Shown: positions 1 through 7,960 of the stretch, piece after piece
Layout: each line of letters opens with the position of its first letter
Position numbering within the stretch: the first letter of the stretch is position 1
From: Atlantibacter subterraneus
Lineage (GTDB): Bacteria; Pseudomonadota; Gammaproteobacteria; Enterobacterales; Enterobacteriaceae
Reading direction: 5' to 3' (one strand)
DNA: 64,000 nt
NCBI RefSeq assembly: GCF_027853245.1
Contig: NZ_JAPTZM010000006.1
The notes under the pieces: generated by a model
Told to the model about the DNA's origin: nothing
Databases searched by the model: none
Seen by the model: only the letters and a program-made list of their open reading frames with translations
Made by a program: the position numbers and the translations under genes

Positions 1-633
1 GTCGTTAATCACATCGCAGGTATTATTGCTGTGTACCATCGAATTTACATAAATCATAAATTCGGGCTTATTACTGAATTGCCCGGACGTGGTGGAGACA
101 TAAGTAGCAAACAGCGGCGTGACGACATGCATAGCCCCCACAAACGGCTTCATAATATAAAAATAGAATGTGCCCTGCCCCATTGCGCTGTCAGAAACCG
201 GGGTATTGCAACTGGTACTGGTGTTAGCTCGCACATTATCAAATGGCGCTGAAGGGTTACCCGGCAAATTACGTAATTGAAGCGCCATATCGACATAGCT
301 GTTTAATTTATACCATTTTAGTCCTGACGGTGCTTGCGGATGGCTACCGGTACTGGGTGGCAACACAGCCACCGTGCGGTAATAACGCGAGCTGGCGCGG
401 GTAACGCAACTGCAAGTAATGTTCGCATTCGCCCCCCAGTTTTGGGCACCGCTGTAAAAACCAGGCTGGTTCCAGAAATCAGTGGCATTAACATCATAAT
501 CGACAGTATATTGATTCGCTCCTCCGCCAAGAATACTTCCCACCGGCGCGCAGGGTTCAGCCTGACTCGGGGCAGAATAGCTGAAATATAAAGATGTAAT
601 AGTGATAATTAAACCCGTTAATTTTCTAAACAT
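1..633 (-). CDS. Fimbrial tip adhesin, FimH-like (3' end outside window)
   Basis: An open frame of 211 codons starts at the ATG at 631-633 and is still open at the window edge, so only the N-terminal part is seen. A hydrophobic signal peptide (MFRKLTGLIITITSLYFSYS) leads into a Cys-containing, Asn/Ser/Thr-rich beta-type domain, as in two-domain adhesins with an N-terminal receptor-binding lectin domain and a C-terminal pilin domain. Cys residues fall in a CSC pair near residue 75 and near residues 139 and 207. The usher stop codon ends 2 bp upstream, so the gene is the distal one of the fimbrial operon. The terminal position and the lectin-like start suggest a tip adhesin; the receptor cannot be predicted, and the pilin domain needed for proof lies outside. 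Confidence 0.75.
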   Translation of the reverse strand, partial: MFRKLTGLIITITSLYFSYSAPSQAEPCAPVGSILGGGANQYTVDYDVNATDFWNQPGFYSGAQNWGANANITCSCVTRASSRYYRTVAVLPPSTGSHPQAPSGLKWYKLNSYVDMALQLRNLPGNPSAPFDNVRANTSTSCNTPVSDSAMGQGTFYFYIMKPFVGAMHVVTPLFATYVSTTSGQFSNKPEFMIYVNSMVHSNNTCDVIND

Positions 634-635
634 CT

Positions 636-3212
636 TCAGAGACACTCCTGAGTTTTACTAATAAATGTGGTTTGCTGCGATTGTTCTTTCGCTAACGACA
701 AGTGGAGATCGTAAGGCGCCCGACATTTTTCCGCTGCGCTTCCTCCCCACTGAACGGATAACGCGCCCTTTTCTTGCAAACCGGTTAGCCATACCTGCCC
801 ATCATCGCCGACTACTGAAGATAGCGGTTCCTTTGCTGTATCATTTTCTAACGTAACGATGGCACCAAAAGGCAAGGGCTTATTTTTATACAATAATGTC
901 ATGAGCACCCGATTCCCGATTCGCGTTGGAAATTCAACATAGGCAATTGCGCCTTTTGTTGGAATAGCCTGCTTCTGGGACTCAAGTATGTCGATTTTTT
1001 CGTTTAATCCTCGGGTATCCAACGTGATATTAGTCATACGGTAAGAAGCCGATCCTGGAACAATCGCATAACCAAATCTGTCAGTATGAATATTCGTACC
1101 ATTAATAATCATCACGTCAGCGGCATCAGGGGTGTGAACCAGAATATTATTGCTTTCATTAAGCGGTTGTCCCAGGGTTATACCACCGCTATGGGCCATT
1201 ATGCTTCCTTCAAGGTTATAATTATAATTATGTGTATGGGCATCATAACCATAACCGGCACTGGCATTCAGAGCTGAGCCGGTATAGCCAAGTGATGCAT
1301 ACCCACCATATCCCGGATCGTCATCAATATAAGTTTGCTGTACGTTATAATTGACGCTGTTATCATTTGTCGTTCCCCCAACGCTAATCTGTTGGCGGGT
1401 TTGACCATGATTGGTACTCATATTATATGACGTATAGGAATTGGCTAATAAAATGCTGGTAGGAATACTGACTTCAAAAGAGAAGATGTTGTCTGAACGA
1501 TCGTAATCATTTGATTTGCTATAGCTGTACGACAAACCATAGGAAATATTTTTGATATATGAATTCCACCCCATCTGAAACAGATCCTGCGTTTTGTTGT
1601 TCCAGTATTGCTGGCGATTAAAATTTAAATAAATTGAACCAATATCATTAAAATTCTGGGTGATATTGCCCTGCAACTGGCTTCTTAAATGATAATTATC
1701 CTGATAATAACTGCTATCAGCACTGTCATATTCCGCTGATTCTTGTAGGGTATAAAAATTTTTCGTCGAATAGCGATAACCAAGGATCTGCAAATTTGTT
1801 CCTGTCCCAGGAAATGTTTTGGCATACAGAAAACGATACGATTGCCCGGTATATTCTGCACTATTTTTGAATAGTGTTTTCGCCCAGGTTGCATCAACCG
1901 ACAGCGCCCCCAACAGGCCCAGATTCGAACCAATACCCAGCGCCACGGCCTTGTAGCGCTCAGCCAGCTGCATGCCCTCATAAACGGTGATGCCATGCTT
2001 CAGGCCCCAGAATAGCTCTTGCTGAACAAACTTTGGCCGATCGCCTTGATAGTTGCTGCGGTACTCGCCGAGCACAACAGAATAGCGTATATGCTTTTCA
2101 CGAATCAGCGCAGGGATGGATGCAAAAGGCTGGGTAAATTTTCTTTCGGTACCATCAGCCTCTTTAATGATGACATCCAGATTGCCGCCGCCCGATGAGG
2201 GATAAAGATCGTTTATCTCAAATGCACCCGCGCCAACGTTAGCTTGATAAATCGTGTATCCGCCTTGTTTAACGGTAACCTGCGCATTGGATTGTGCGAT
2301 CCCCCTGATTGTCGGCGCAAACCCTCGTTCGCTGTCAGGATACATGTCATCATCACTGGATAGCTGAATACCATTGTATTGCACACTATTAAATATCACA
2401 GAAGGCGAATTATATTGCCCCATTATAAAAGACGACCGTAATGGCGTTATATCACGCTGCAAATAGCTATTAATGCTGTCATAACTGCTTTTCTGCTCAT
2501 TGCTTTTTTGCCATGTCGAATAATTGCGTAAACGCCAGGCACCGAGATTGAGGCCATTGCGCATATTAAGATAGTAATTATTATTTTCCCCATCCATTCC
2601 AGATGACTTATCGCCTGAGTATTGGCTTCCGGTAAAATTATAGCTGGTAAAAAGTGCAGCAATGCCTTCATCCCATAATGACGGATCAATATATCCTCTC
2701 GGCTTATTATCCAGCGCAATCTGTGGAATACTGATGTCTAATATTTGGTCTTCAAAATGAAAGGTAGCTGAGGCATCCGCAATGATTTTATTGTAAGCGA
2801 TGCAAGTATTTTCGTCGTCATTGAATTTAGCGATCTCAGGGTATTTACTTATCATCACCCCTAACTGCTTCAGCAACGTATAATTGACACACGGGAATAG
2901 TTTTTTCCCAGCCTTTTCTGATGCATCAGGCGCATACGAAAATTCAATATTCTTTTTACCAATTGTGTCGACCGGCTTACCATTTAAATAGATTGTTACT
3001 CGGTAATTACCCGGCAACTGTGCACTATCATCTGATAACAACGCCAGGCTGGCAGCTTCATTCCCGGACATATTTTCCAAAAACCTCGAACTATACCTGA
3101 ATTGCTCTGCTTCTGCTTTACAAGTCAGACTACCGATAAAGAGAATGTGAAAAATCGCCCTGGTATATTTGGGAATTATATTTGTCATCGTTCTGATTAC
3201 ATGAAGCTCCAT
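636..3212 (-). CDS. Outer-membrane fimbrial usher (FimD/PapC family)
   Basis: The 858-residue product matches the usual length of chaperone-usher pathway ushers. It begins with a signal peptide (hydrophobic segment about residues 17-33), then an N-terminal chaperone-subunit binding domain, a 24-strand beta-barrel rich in aromatic and Asn/Tyr residues interrupted by a plug (motif FAPTIRGIAQSNAQV near residue 300), and C-terminal domains with a Cys pair near the end (AEKCRAPYDL and TQECL). It forms the pore through which chaperone-subunit complexes are assembled and secreted. A second in-frame ATG at 3188 could be the start; the longer form begins 14 bp after the chaperone stop and is kept here. 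Base composition is more AT-rich than the metabolic genes to the right, typical of fimbrial islands. Confidence 0.93.
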   Translation of the reverse strand: MELHVIRTMTNIIPKYTRAIFHILFIGSLTCKAEAEQFRYSSRFLENMSGNEAASLALLSDDSAQLPGNYRVTIYLNGKPVDTIGKKNIEFSYAPDASEKAGKKLFPCVNYTLLKQLGVMISKYPEIAKFNDDENTCIAYNKIIADASATFHFEDQILDISIPQIALDNKPRGYIDPSLWDEGIAALFTSYNFTGSQYSGDKSSGMDGENNNYYLNMRNGLNLGAWRLRNYSTWQKSNEQKSSYDSINSYLQRDITPLRSSFIMGQYNSPSVIFNSVQYNGIQLSSDDDMYPDSERGFAPTIRGIAQSNAQVTVKQGGYTIYQANVGAGAFEINDLYPSSGGGNLDVIIKEADGTERKFTQPFASIPALIREKHIRYSVVLGEYRSNYQGDRPKFVQQELFWGLKHGITVYEGMQLAERYKAVALGIGSNLGLLGALSVDATWAKTLFKNSAEYTGQSYRFLYAKTFPGTGTNLQILGYRYSTKNFYTLQESAEYDSADSSYYQDNYHLRSQLQGNITQNFNDIGSIYLNFNRQQYWNNKTQDLFQMGWNSYIKNISYGLSYSYSKSNDYDRSDNIFSFEVSIPTSILLANSYTSYNMSTNHGQTRQQISVGGTTNDNSVNYNVQQTYIDDDPGYGGYASLGYTGSALNASAGYGYDAHTHNYNYNLEGSIMAHSGGITLGQPLNESNNILVHTPDAADVMIINGTNIHTDRFGYAIVPGSASYRMTNITLDTRGLNEKIDILESQKQAIPTKGAIAYVEFPTRIGNRVLMTLLYKNKPLPFGAIVTLENDTAKEPLSSVVGDDGQVWLTGLQEKGALSVQWGGSAAEKCRAPYDLHLSLAKEQSQQTTFISKTQECL

Positions 3213-3226
3213 GTATTCCTGAAATA

Positions 3227-3949
3227 TTATTGTAGGGTTGCCGTTAAATTGTCTGTAATCCCACCAAAATCATTCATAACAGCGTAACGGATCTGGCTGT
3301 TCGACTGACATATGAATTTAACTGTTACATTATCCTTGGCTGGCACTAATCCACCTTTAATCAAATCCATTACTTTGTCAGTTGTTACACTTTTCGCAGC
3401 CGTCGCCAGTTTTGCTATTACCACGGAGTAATCACTGTTATTAATAATTTTTATATTGTCGTTATTGCACTGCCATATTAACGACACTGCGCTCTGTTCC
3501 GGGCTTCCCTGTAACCCTTCAGGGCGATAGAACAGTTTCATGCGCGTCTTGATAGCTAACTGCAGCATGTTTTTATTCTCTTCCGGCGTCGGGGGAATTG
3601 CTTTACTGATTAAGTAGTAAACAGACTCCCGGTCCTGCGGCAAATTACCAACCGCGACCATTCTTAACTGGCTATTTTTCTGTGATTTTAATTGAAACAG
3701 CGGGGGCGTAACGACAAACTCTTTAGCGCGGATACCATTTTTATCTTCAATCCAGGACTGAATGAGATAAGTTAAATGCGTATGGTTCATTATCGGCATT
3801 GCAGCTTCTTTTTCCTGTGCCCGATAAATGACGCGCGTAGCTCCCATGCTTAAACTGCCCGCAGACTCACTCTTTTCATCAGCTAACGCATGATTTGCTA
3901 TAAATAGCAAAGCCACACCAAGAAGCGGCTTAACTTTTATCATTTTCAT
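3227..3949 (-). CDS. Periplasmic fimbrial chaperone (FimC/PapD family)
   Basis: A 240-residue protein with a cleavable signal peptide ending near HALA (residues 20-23) and the two-domain immunoglobulin fold of pilus chaperones. The family signatures are visible: GATRVIYRAQEKEA in the first strand, carrying the conserved Arg, and KTRMKLFYRPEGL near residue 140, carrying the conserved Lys that anchors the C-terminus of the pilin subunit. It shuttles subunits across the periplasm by donor-strand complementation and delivers them to the usher encoded next. A Cys pair near residues 167 and 222 is also seen in several members. It lies second in the operon, after the major subunit and a hairpin. Confidence 0.94.
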   Translation of the reverse strand: MKMIKVKPLLGVALLFIANHALADEKSESAGSLSMGATRVIYRAQEKEAAMPIMNHTHLTYLIQSWIEDKNGIRAKEFVVTPPLFQLKSQKNSQLRMVAVGNLPQDRESVYYLISKAIPPTPEENKNMLQLAIKTRMKLFYRPEGLQGSPEQSAVSLIWQCNNDNIKIINNSDYSVVIAKLATAAKSVTTDKVMDLIKGGLVPAKDNVTVKFICQSNSQIRYAVMNDFGGITDNLTATLQ

Positions 3950-3974
3950 TCCCTTGTCTGATAAATTATTAGCG

Positions 3975-3997
3975 CCAGGGGAAGAGTATTCCCCCGG
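3975..3997 (-). terminator. Intercistronic hairpin between major subunit and chaperone
   Basis: A nine-pair stem with one mismatch (CCaGGGGAA / TTCCCCcGG, five-base loop) lies in the 60-bp gap after the major subunit gene. There is no following T-run on the minus strand, so it is not a full intrinsic terminator. Such hairpins in pilus operons usually stabilise or attenuate the message so that the major subunit is made in excess; that role is inferred here. Confidence 0.5.
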
Positions 3998-4009
3998 CTT
4001 ACTGCGGTA

Positions 4010-4588
4010 TTACAGATAATTAAGCGTAAAATCCACGTCAGAGTCGGCGTAACCGGCGGTTGCTGCAGAAGCGCTGGCACCGGTATAGACGTAGGCAGCC
4101 TGGAAGCTCAATGTTGTTTGAGGCGTAAAGGTGACTGCCGTTGATGCTGCACCGGCATTCAACGCAGTGTTATCTGCATTAAAGAGTTTCAAACCAACGC
4201 CAGTCGCGGTTGCCGGCTGGCCAGCCTGACGGTTATCGCCGCCGAACTGGGAATCGTTGCCCAAACTGGATACCGCGAATGCGCCATTAATGCCAGCCAG
4301 AGGGCCGGTAAACGTTGTGGTAACGGTTTTTGTGGTTACGCTAGTATCACAATCAACTAATTGAATAGAAAAAGGCACGGAACGGCCTTGCAGGGTAGTC
4401 GCAGTATCCTGTTTTAATTCACTCGTCGCCCACTCATTCATTTGAACATAGCCACCATTAGGAACAATCACACCGCAGGGTGCGGTAGTAATTTGCCCTC
4501 TGAAGTGGAATTGCCCATCCTTTGCCTCTGCGGTGAAAGAAGATATTGCCGCAAAAGCAGTCAGCGCCACTAATGTCAGTTTTTTCAT
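4010..4588 (-). CDS. Major fimbrial subunit (type 1 pilin family)
   Basis: A 192-residue secreted pilin with a signal peptide ending near TAEA (about residue 22). Alternating hydrophobic residues directly follow (QFHFRGQI), as expected for the donor strand. The two pilin cysteines are visible (TTAPCGV near residue 38 and QLVDCDT near residue 80) and form the family disulfide. The C-terminus ends in alternating hydrophobic residues with a penultimate Tyr (VDFTLNYL), the beta-zipper recognised by the chaperone. As first gene of the operon, followed by a hairpin and then chaperone, usher and adhesin, it is most likely the shaft subunit. No close named relative is recognised. Confidence 0.92.
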   Translation of the reverse strand: MKKLTLVALTAFAAISSFTAEAKDGQFHFRGQITTAPCGVIVPNGGYVQMNEWATSELKQDTATTLQGRSVPFSIQLVDCDTSVTTKTVTTTFTGPLAGINGAFAVSSLGNDSQFGGDNRQAGQPATATGVGLKLFNADNTALNAGAASTAVTFTPQTTLSFQAAYVYTGASASAATAGYADSDVDFTLNYL

Positions 4589-5099
4589 GATGTATCCTTA
4601 CTGTTTTAATTCGATAGTTATAGATGATTAATTTGTTAATGCTAAAGCGTTATGCCATACATTAATTCTCAATTATTAATCGCCAAAGTTTACCGGCGGG
4701 TATATATTAATAACTCTGGTTTCAATATCTATGAGAGTTAGTGTGTATTTGTGCACAGGCGATATAAATTTACTTTCCTTTCTGAAATTAAATATTATAA
4801 AATGCGTTAGTCACATCCATATATTTTAAGAATAAACCCGTATCATTAATTGACCTCTTTCTGATAAAAGAGGAATTAATTTTTTACTTCCGGATATAAA
4901 TCCAATTAAAAAAACCAGCGACATTACTATTAATTTCAATAAACACAGATAATATTTTTGAAGGTATAACGGCAGGCTAAACCTGTATGGGGAATAAGGG
5001 ACTGGTGTCGTTAATTAGTTGAACATCACTAAAGATGCTGTACGCATATAACAGTTCTTTACTGTAAACATTGGTATAGCACCAAAAAAACATCACAGG
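4589..5099. promoter_or_regulatory. AT-rich leader of the fimbrial operon, no gene
   Basis: About 510 bp of strongly AT-rich sequence separates the fimbrial subunit from ygbA. The fimbrial promoter must lie here because no other gene precedes the subunit on the minus strand. Long A/T tracts suggest intrinsic curvature and H-NS silencing. No pair of inverted repeats flanking a promoter and no fimB/fimE-type recombinase was seen, so there is no evidence for an invertible switch. Exact promoter boxes could not be chosen with confidence. Confidence 0.4.
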
Positions 5100-5120
5100 T
5101 AAGCAGCGGCAAGCCGCTTA
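5084..5120 (-). terminator. Probable terminator of yeaR-ygbA
   Basis: The stem TAAGCGGC / GCCGCTgCTTA overlaps the ygbA stop codon, and a run of seven T residues on the minus strand follows about nine bases later (A-run at 5084-5090 on the plus strand). The gap before the T-run is longer than ideal, so efficiency is uncertain. Confidence 0.45.
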
Positions 5121-5456
5121 CTTTTTGCGATACTTTTCGGGAATTTCCGGCACCGGTGCGCGATCGTCAATCAGATGATGAAGAGTCAAAATCGGATGCC
5201 GCCATAACATCTTCGGCCCCACCCAGCGCATAATTTGCTTCATCTCTTCCCGTTTGGCGGGTTGATAACAGTGGATCGGGCACTGGCGGCAGGCGGGCTT
5301 GTTTTCACCAAAGACGCATTTATCAAGGCGCTTCATGGCATAGTCATACAGCGCCTGATAATGGGCGGGCTCCGCCAGCGCCTGCGGGCTTTTGCGCTGA
5401 TACAGCGCAATCATTTTCTGGATAGTGAGCTTTTCACGTTCGAGGCGCGCGCCCAT
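5118..5456 (-). CDS. ygbA: YgbA, nitrous-oxide-stimulated-promoter family protein
   Basis: A 112-residue protein of the small cytoplasmic YgbA family. The four conserved cysteines lie in CVFGENKPACRQCPIHCY (about residues 47-64), which suggests a metal or Fe-S site, followed by the basic and aromatic stretch MRWVGPKMLWRHP that is typical of the family. The E. coli homologue is induced by nitric oxide and relieved by loss of NsrR; its biochemical function is not established. Here it follows yeaR with a 12-bp gap and a good AGGAG ribosome site, so the two are co-transcribed. In E. coli the two genes are at different loci, so pairing them is a useful hint that both serve NO stress. Confidence 0.85.
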   Translation of the reverse strand: MGARLEREKLTIQKMIALYQRKSPQALAEPAHYQALYDYAMKRLDKCVFGENKPACRQCPIHCYQPAKREEMKQIMRWVGPKMLWRHPILTLHHLIDDRAPVPEIPEKYRKK

Positions 5457-5468
5457 GATGTTCTCCTG

Positions 5469-5828
5469 TCAGTTGCTGCTTTTGGTCTGCACCACCTGGC
5501 CAAACCCTTTGCCATCCAGATCGGCATCCGGGGCGGCGAAAAAGTCGATGTTGAAATAGGTGTCCGGCGTCAGCAGCTCAATGCGATGCCAGTACTGCGG
5601 CGGGCTAACGCCAAACTGACCTTCATTAATAATAACTTCAATTTCCGGCGTCTGGTCGTGCTCGTTTTTAAAACCGATATATTTTACCGCGCCGCGCATA
5701 ACGGAAAGGCGACCATAGACATCTTTTTTGGTGTTGTGATGGGTTAACAGCGCCTGGGGAACCGTAGAACTGTCAAAGAAAGCGGTAGAACGGGTGTGTT
5801 TATATTCTGCAGGAATGCGATGTGCCAT
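5469..5828 (-). CDS. yeaR: YeaR family protein (DUF1971), nitrosative-stress associated
   Basis: A 119-residue protein, the same length as E. coli YeaR, with the DUF1971 beta-rich fold. Motifs seen include STVPQALLTHHNTK near residues 21-34, YGRLSVMRGAVKY and GVSPPQYWHRIEL. E. coli yeaR-yoaG is induced by nitrate and NO through NarL/NarP and NsrR; the molecular function is unknown although the family is sometimes labelled tellurite resistance. The start has an upstream GAGGTAAG ribosome site. It is the first gene of an operon with ygbA, and the upstream region carries a sigma-54-like promoter and NorR-like sites, which is not the E. coli arrangement. Confidence 0.85.
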   Translation of the reverse strand: MAHRIPAEYKHTRSTAFFDSSTVPQALLTHHNTKKDVYGRLSVMRGAVKYIGFKNEHDQTPEIEVIINEGQFGVSPPQYWHRIELLTPDTYFNIDFFAAPDADLDGKGFGQVVQTKSSN

Positions 5829-5866
5829 GAGTCTTACCTCAAAAGTTAAGTTATTTAACTTTGCTC

Positions 5867-5882
5867 TGCATCTTCCATGCCA
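5867..5882 (-). promoter_or_regulatory. Sigma-54 promoter candidate for yeaR-ygbA
   Basis: Minus-strand TGGCATGGAAGATGCA fits the -24/-12 consensus TGGCACG-N4-TTGCA with the GG and GC dinucleotides at exact spacing and two mismatches. The -12 end lies about 40 bp before the yeaR ATG. The same bases include AAGATGCA, which resembles an NsrR half-site, so NsrR overlap is an alternative reading. Confidence 0.55.
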
Positions 5883-5934
5883 AAAATAAAAACCAACAAA
5901 ATCAACTAACTAAAAAATACAGATGAGAAAAATT

Positions 5935-5978
5935 GTCATTTTAATAGTGTCGATTTGACTATGAATAGTCTGAATGAC
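5935..5978. promoter_or_regulatory. NorR-like enhancer cluster upstream of yeaR
   Basis: Three motifs of the NorR core type GT-N7-AC lie in tandem: GTCATTTTAAT (5935-5945, last two bases deviate), GTCGATTTGAC (5949-5959) and GTCTGAATGAC (5968-5978). The outer ends form a perfect 10-bp inverted repeat, AATTGTCATT (5931-5940) and AATGACAATT (5973-5982). They start about 53 bp upstream of the sigma-54-like promoter, close to the 56-bp spacing at norV in this window. NorR binding is an inference from the motif. Confidence 0.5.
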
Positions 5979-6047
5979 AATTGCGCGGGTAAACCCGTGT
6001 TGCGCCAGCTTATCCTGGCGCAGGTGACAGGTCATCAATGATGATGG

Positions 6048-6476
6048 TTATTTGAGCGGAGTGACGCCTTTCTTGAGCATAATATTGCCGTACTTCGCGC
6101 ATTCCCGCGTCACCACGATGGCATACGCCTTGCGGGCCCGGTCGTAAAACGCGTAACGATCGATACGCTCGATTTCCGGCCCCGGCTGGCCGTTGAACAG
6201 CGCCTCGCGATAGCGGGCTTCCACGGCAGGATCGAGTTCATCGCCCTCTACCGGTGCCATCATCGCCAGCGGTGGCGCGTAGCTGTCGAGCTCAAACAGC
6301 GGGATCACGGCGGCCAGCAGCTCGCTCACCGTCGAGCCGTCGGCGCGCAGCGTCTGCGGCCCGAGGCTGTGTGCCGGGAAGTGGGCATCGGCAAAAATAA
6401 TCTCATCGCCATGGCCCATCTCCGCCAGCACTTTCAGCAGATCCGGAGAGATTAACGGCGATATGGTTTTTAGCAT
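6048..6476 (-). CDS. fucU: L-fucose mutarotase FucU
   Basis: A 142-residue RbsD/FucU-family protein that interconverts the alpha and beta anomers of L-fucose, feeding the isomerase. Family features include the N-terminal LLKVLAEMGHGDEIIFADAHFP (split here as LLKVLAEMGHGDE and IIFADAHFP) with the catalytic His, the YAFYDRARKAYAIV segment, and a C-terminal GNIMLKKGV. The start at 6476 (MLKTISP) was chosen over an upstream in-frame ATG at 6542 because the latter lies inside fucK and gives a non-homologous leader. It begins 2 bp after the fucK stop. A palindromic stem (TGCGCCAG/CTGGCGCA, about 6000-6022) lies just downstream without a T-run. Confidence 0.93.
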   Translation of the reverse strand: MLKTISPLISPDLLKVLAEMGHGDEIIFADAHFPAHSLGPQTLRADGSTVSELLAAVIPLFELDSYAPPLAMMAPVEGDELDPAVEARYREALFNGQPGPEIERIDRYAFYDRARKAYAIVVTRECAKYGNIMLKKGVTPLK

Positions 6477-6478
6477 GA

Positions 6479-7909
6479 TTAGCTCCTTAGGGTTTTCCAC
6501 AGATCGCGCTGCTCGCCAGGCCAGAGGGTACGATAACGCCATTCCAGGCTGGCGCGCGCCGCATCCGCACTGGCAAACTCGCCGCAGCCCGCCCAGGCGT
6601 ACAGCGCCGCGCCCACCACCGTGGTTTCTGCTTCACTGAGTATTTTAATGGGCAGGTCGAGAATATCGGCTTTCATTTGGTTCCATAGCATATTGCGGCT
6701 GCCGCCGCCTACCAGCAGCAGCTCGCGCGCGCGAAAGCCGCCGAGGGTTTCCAGCACCTGAAGATTGTTTTTCAGTTGCCAGGTGAGATTCTCCAGCGCT
6801 GCCCGGTAAAAATGACCGCGGGTGGTGTTCAGGGTCACGCCGCGCCAGCCGGAGTCGCTGCCTTCCAGCAGATTGCCCTGCATAGTGACGCCCTGCGCGC
6901 CCGGCGGTAATGCTGCCGCTTCCGCCATCATCTGCTGATACACCGCCGCGCCCTCGCCTTGCGGCCACCAGCTTTTACGCACCCATTCCAGCACGCCCGA
7001 CGCCAGCCACTGCAGGCCGGGGTTAAACCACGCCGGATGGCTATCCAGCTCGCAGGTGGAGCCCGGGTACTGCGGCAGCAAAGCGGTATTAATTTGCGCG
7101 CTGCGCACCATCAGGATTTCCCATGTGCCGGAGGACAGCACCGGCTCGCCCAGCCCCGCGCCGGAGCCAAACAGCGCGAACTGCGTATCGTGCCCGGCGG
7201 CAATCACCGGAATACCGGGGCGAATGCCGAGAAAATCTGCCATCTGTGGGCGCAGTTCGCCCACCACGTCACCCGGCGCAACCTGGCGCGGGAACAGCCG
7301 CGCCGGGATGCCCGCCCGCTGTAATATCACGTCGCTAAACTCGCCGGTATGCAAATCTATCAGCTGACTGGTGCCCGCCATGGTGCGATCGGTGGTGAAT
7401 TCACCGGTCAGGCGTTGGTTAATCAGCGAGGAGATAAACAGCCAGGCATGGGCGTTTTCCAGCGCCTGCGGCTGGTTGTGCTTCAGCCAAAGCAGCTTAT
7501 ACAGCGTATTGAAGCTGAACTGCCCGATGCCGGAAATTTTCTGAAGGGTATGCGGATCAATGATTTGCGCAATGTCATTCATCACCGGCACGGTACGCGG
7601 GCATTTCCAGCTGATTATCGGATACAGCAGCTCGCCCTGAGCGTCGGTTAGCGCGCCGTCCACACCAAAGGTGGTGACGGTCATGGCGCGCAGATTCAGC
7701 CCGGCCAGCTGCGGGGCGATTTGCTGGCAACATTGCTGAAACCGCTGAAGAATATGATCGAGCGACCAGTTATGCCAGGCGGGATCTTCGGCGGCGGGCT
7801 CGCTGGCGTTGGCGACCACGCCCTTGGCCAGAATTTGCCCCCGGTTATCTACCGCAATCGCCCGCACGTTGGTGGCACCACAGTCGAGCACCAGAACCGC
7901 GTCTTGCAT
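6479..7909 (-). CDS. fucK: L-fuculokinase FucK
   Basis: A 476-residue FGGY-family kinase that phosphorylates L-fuculose to L-fuculose 1-phosphate in the cytoplasm. The N-terminal phosphate-binding segment VLVLDCGATNVRAIAV, the substrate loop TTFGVDGAL, the ISWKCPRT motif and the C-terminal LLVGGGSRNMLWNQMKA adenosine motif are all present. TTG/ATG/ATG codons stand at 7915/7912/7909; 7909 aligns with the E. coli core start (MKQEVILVLDCG) and gives 8-bp spacing to AGGAG. It lies between fucI and fucU; an intrinsic-terminator-like hairpin separates it from fucI. Confidence 0.95.
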   Translation of the reverse strand: MQDAVLVLDCGATNVRAIAVDNRGQILAKGVVANASEPAAEDPAWHNWSLDHILQRFQQCCQQIAPQLAGLNLRAMTVTTFGVDGALTDAQGELLYPIISWKCPRTVPVMNDIAQIIDPHTLQKISGIGQFSFNTLYKLLWLKHNQPQALENAHAWLFISSLINQRLTGEFTTDRTMAGTSQLIDLHTGEFSDVILQRAGIPARLFPRQVAPGDVVGELRPQMADFLGIRPGIPVIAAGHDTQFALFGSGAGLGEPVLSSGTWEILMVRSAQINTALLPQYPGSTCELDSHPAWFNPGLQWLASGVLEWVRKSWWPQGEGAAVYQQMMAEAAALPPGAQGVTMQGNLLEGSDSGWRGVTLNTTRGHFYRAALENLTWQLKNNLQVLETLGGFRARELLLVGGGSRNMLWNQMKADILDLPIKILSEAETTVVGAALYAWAGCGEFASADAARASLEWRYRTLWPGEQRDLWKTLRS

Positions 7910-7923
7910 CATCAACTCTCCTG

Positions 7924-7953
7924 AAAAAACGGGGCGACCCGCAGGCCGCCCCG
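7924..7953 (-). terminator. Terminator-like attenuator between fucI and fucK
   Basis: The minus strand reads CGGGGCG, a loop of ten bases, CGCCCCG and then TTTTTT, immediately before the AGGAG ribosome site of fucK. This is a textbook intrinsic terminator placed inside the operon, so a fraction of transcripts should end after fucI. Confidence 0.7.
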
Positions 7954-7960
7954 AATTCGG

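Noticed and set aside
31..252. Short plus-strand open frame inside the fimbrial adhesin region
   Set aside because: Antisense to the adhesin frame, which has a signal peptide and pilus-like composition; no ribosome site and no recognisable motif.
4589..5099. Invertible fimbrial phase switch
   Set aside because: No inverted repeat pair of the fim type and no recombinase gene near the promoter region.
5865..5882. NsrR operator at yeaR as the sole control
   Set aside because: Only one half-site (AAGATGCA) is convincing and it coincides with the sigma-54-like -12 region; kept as an alternative only.
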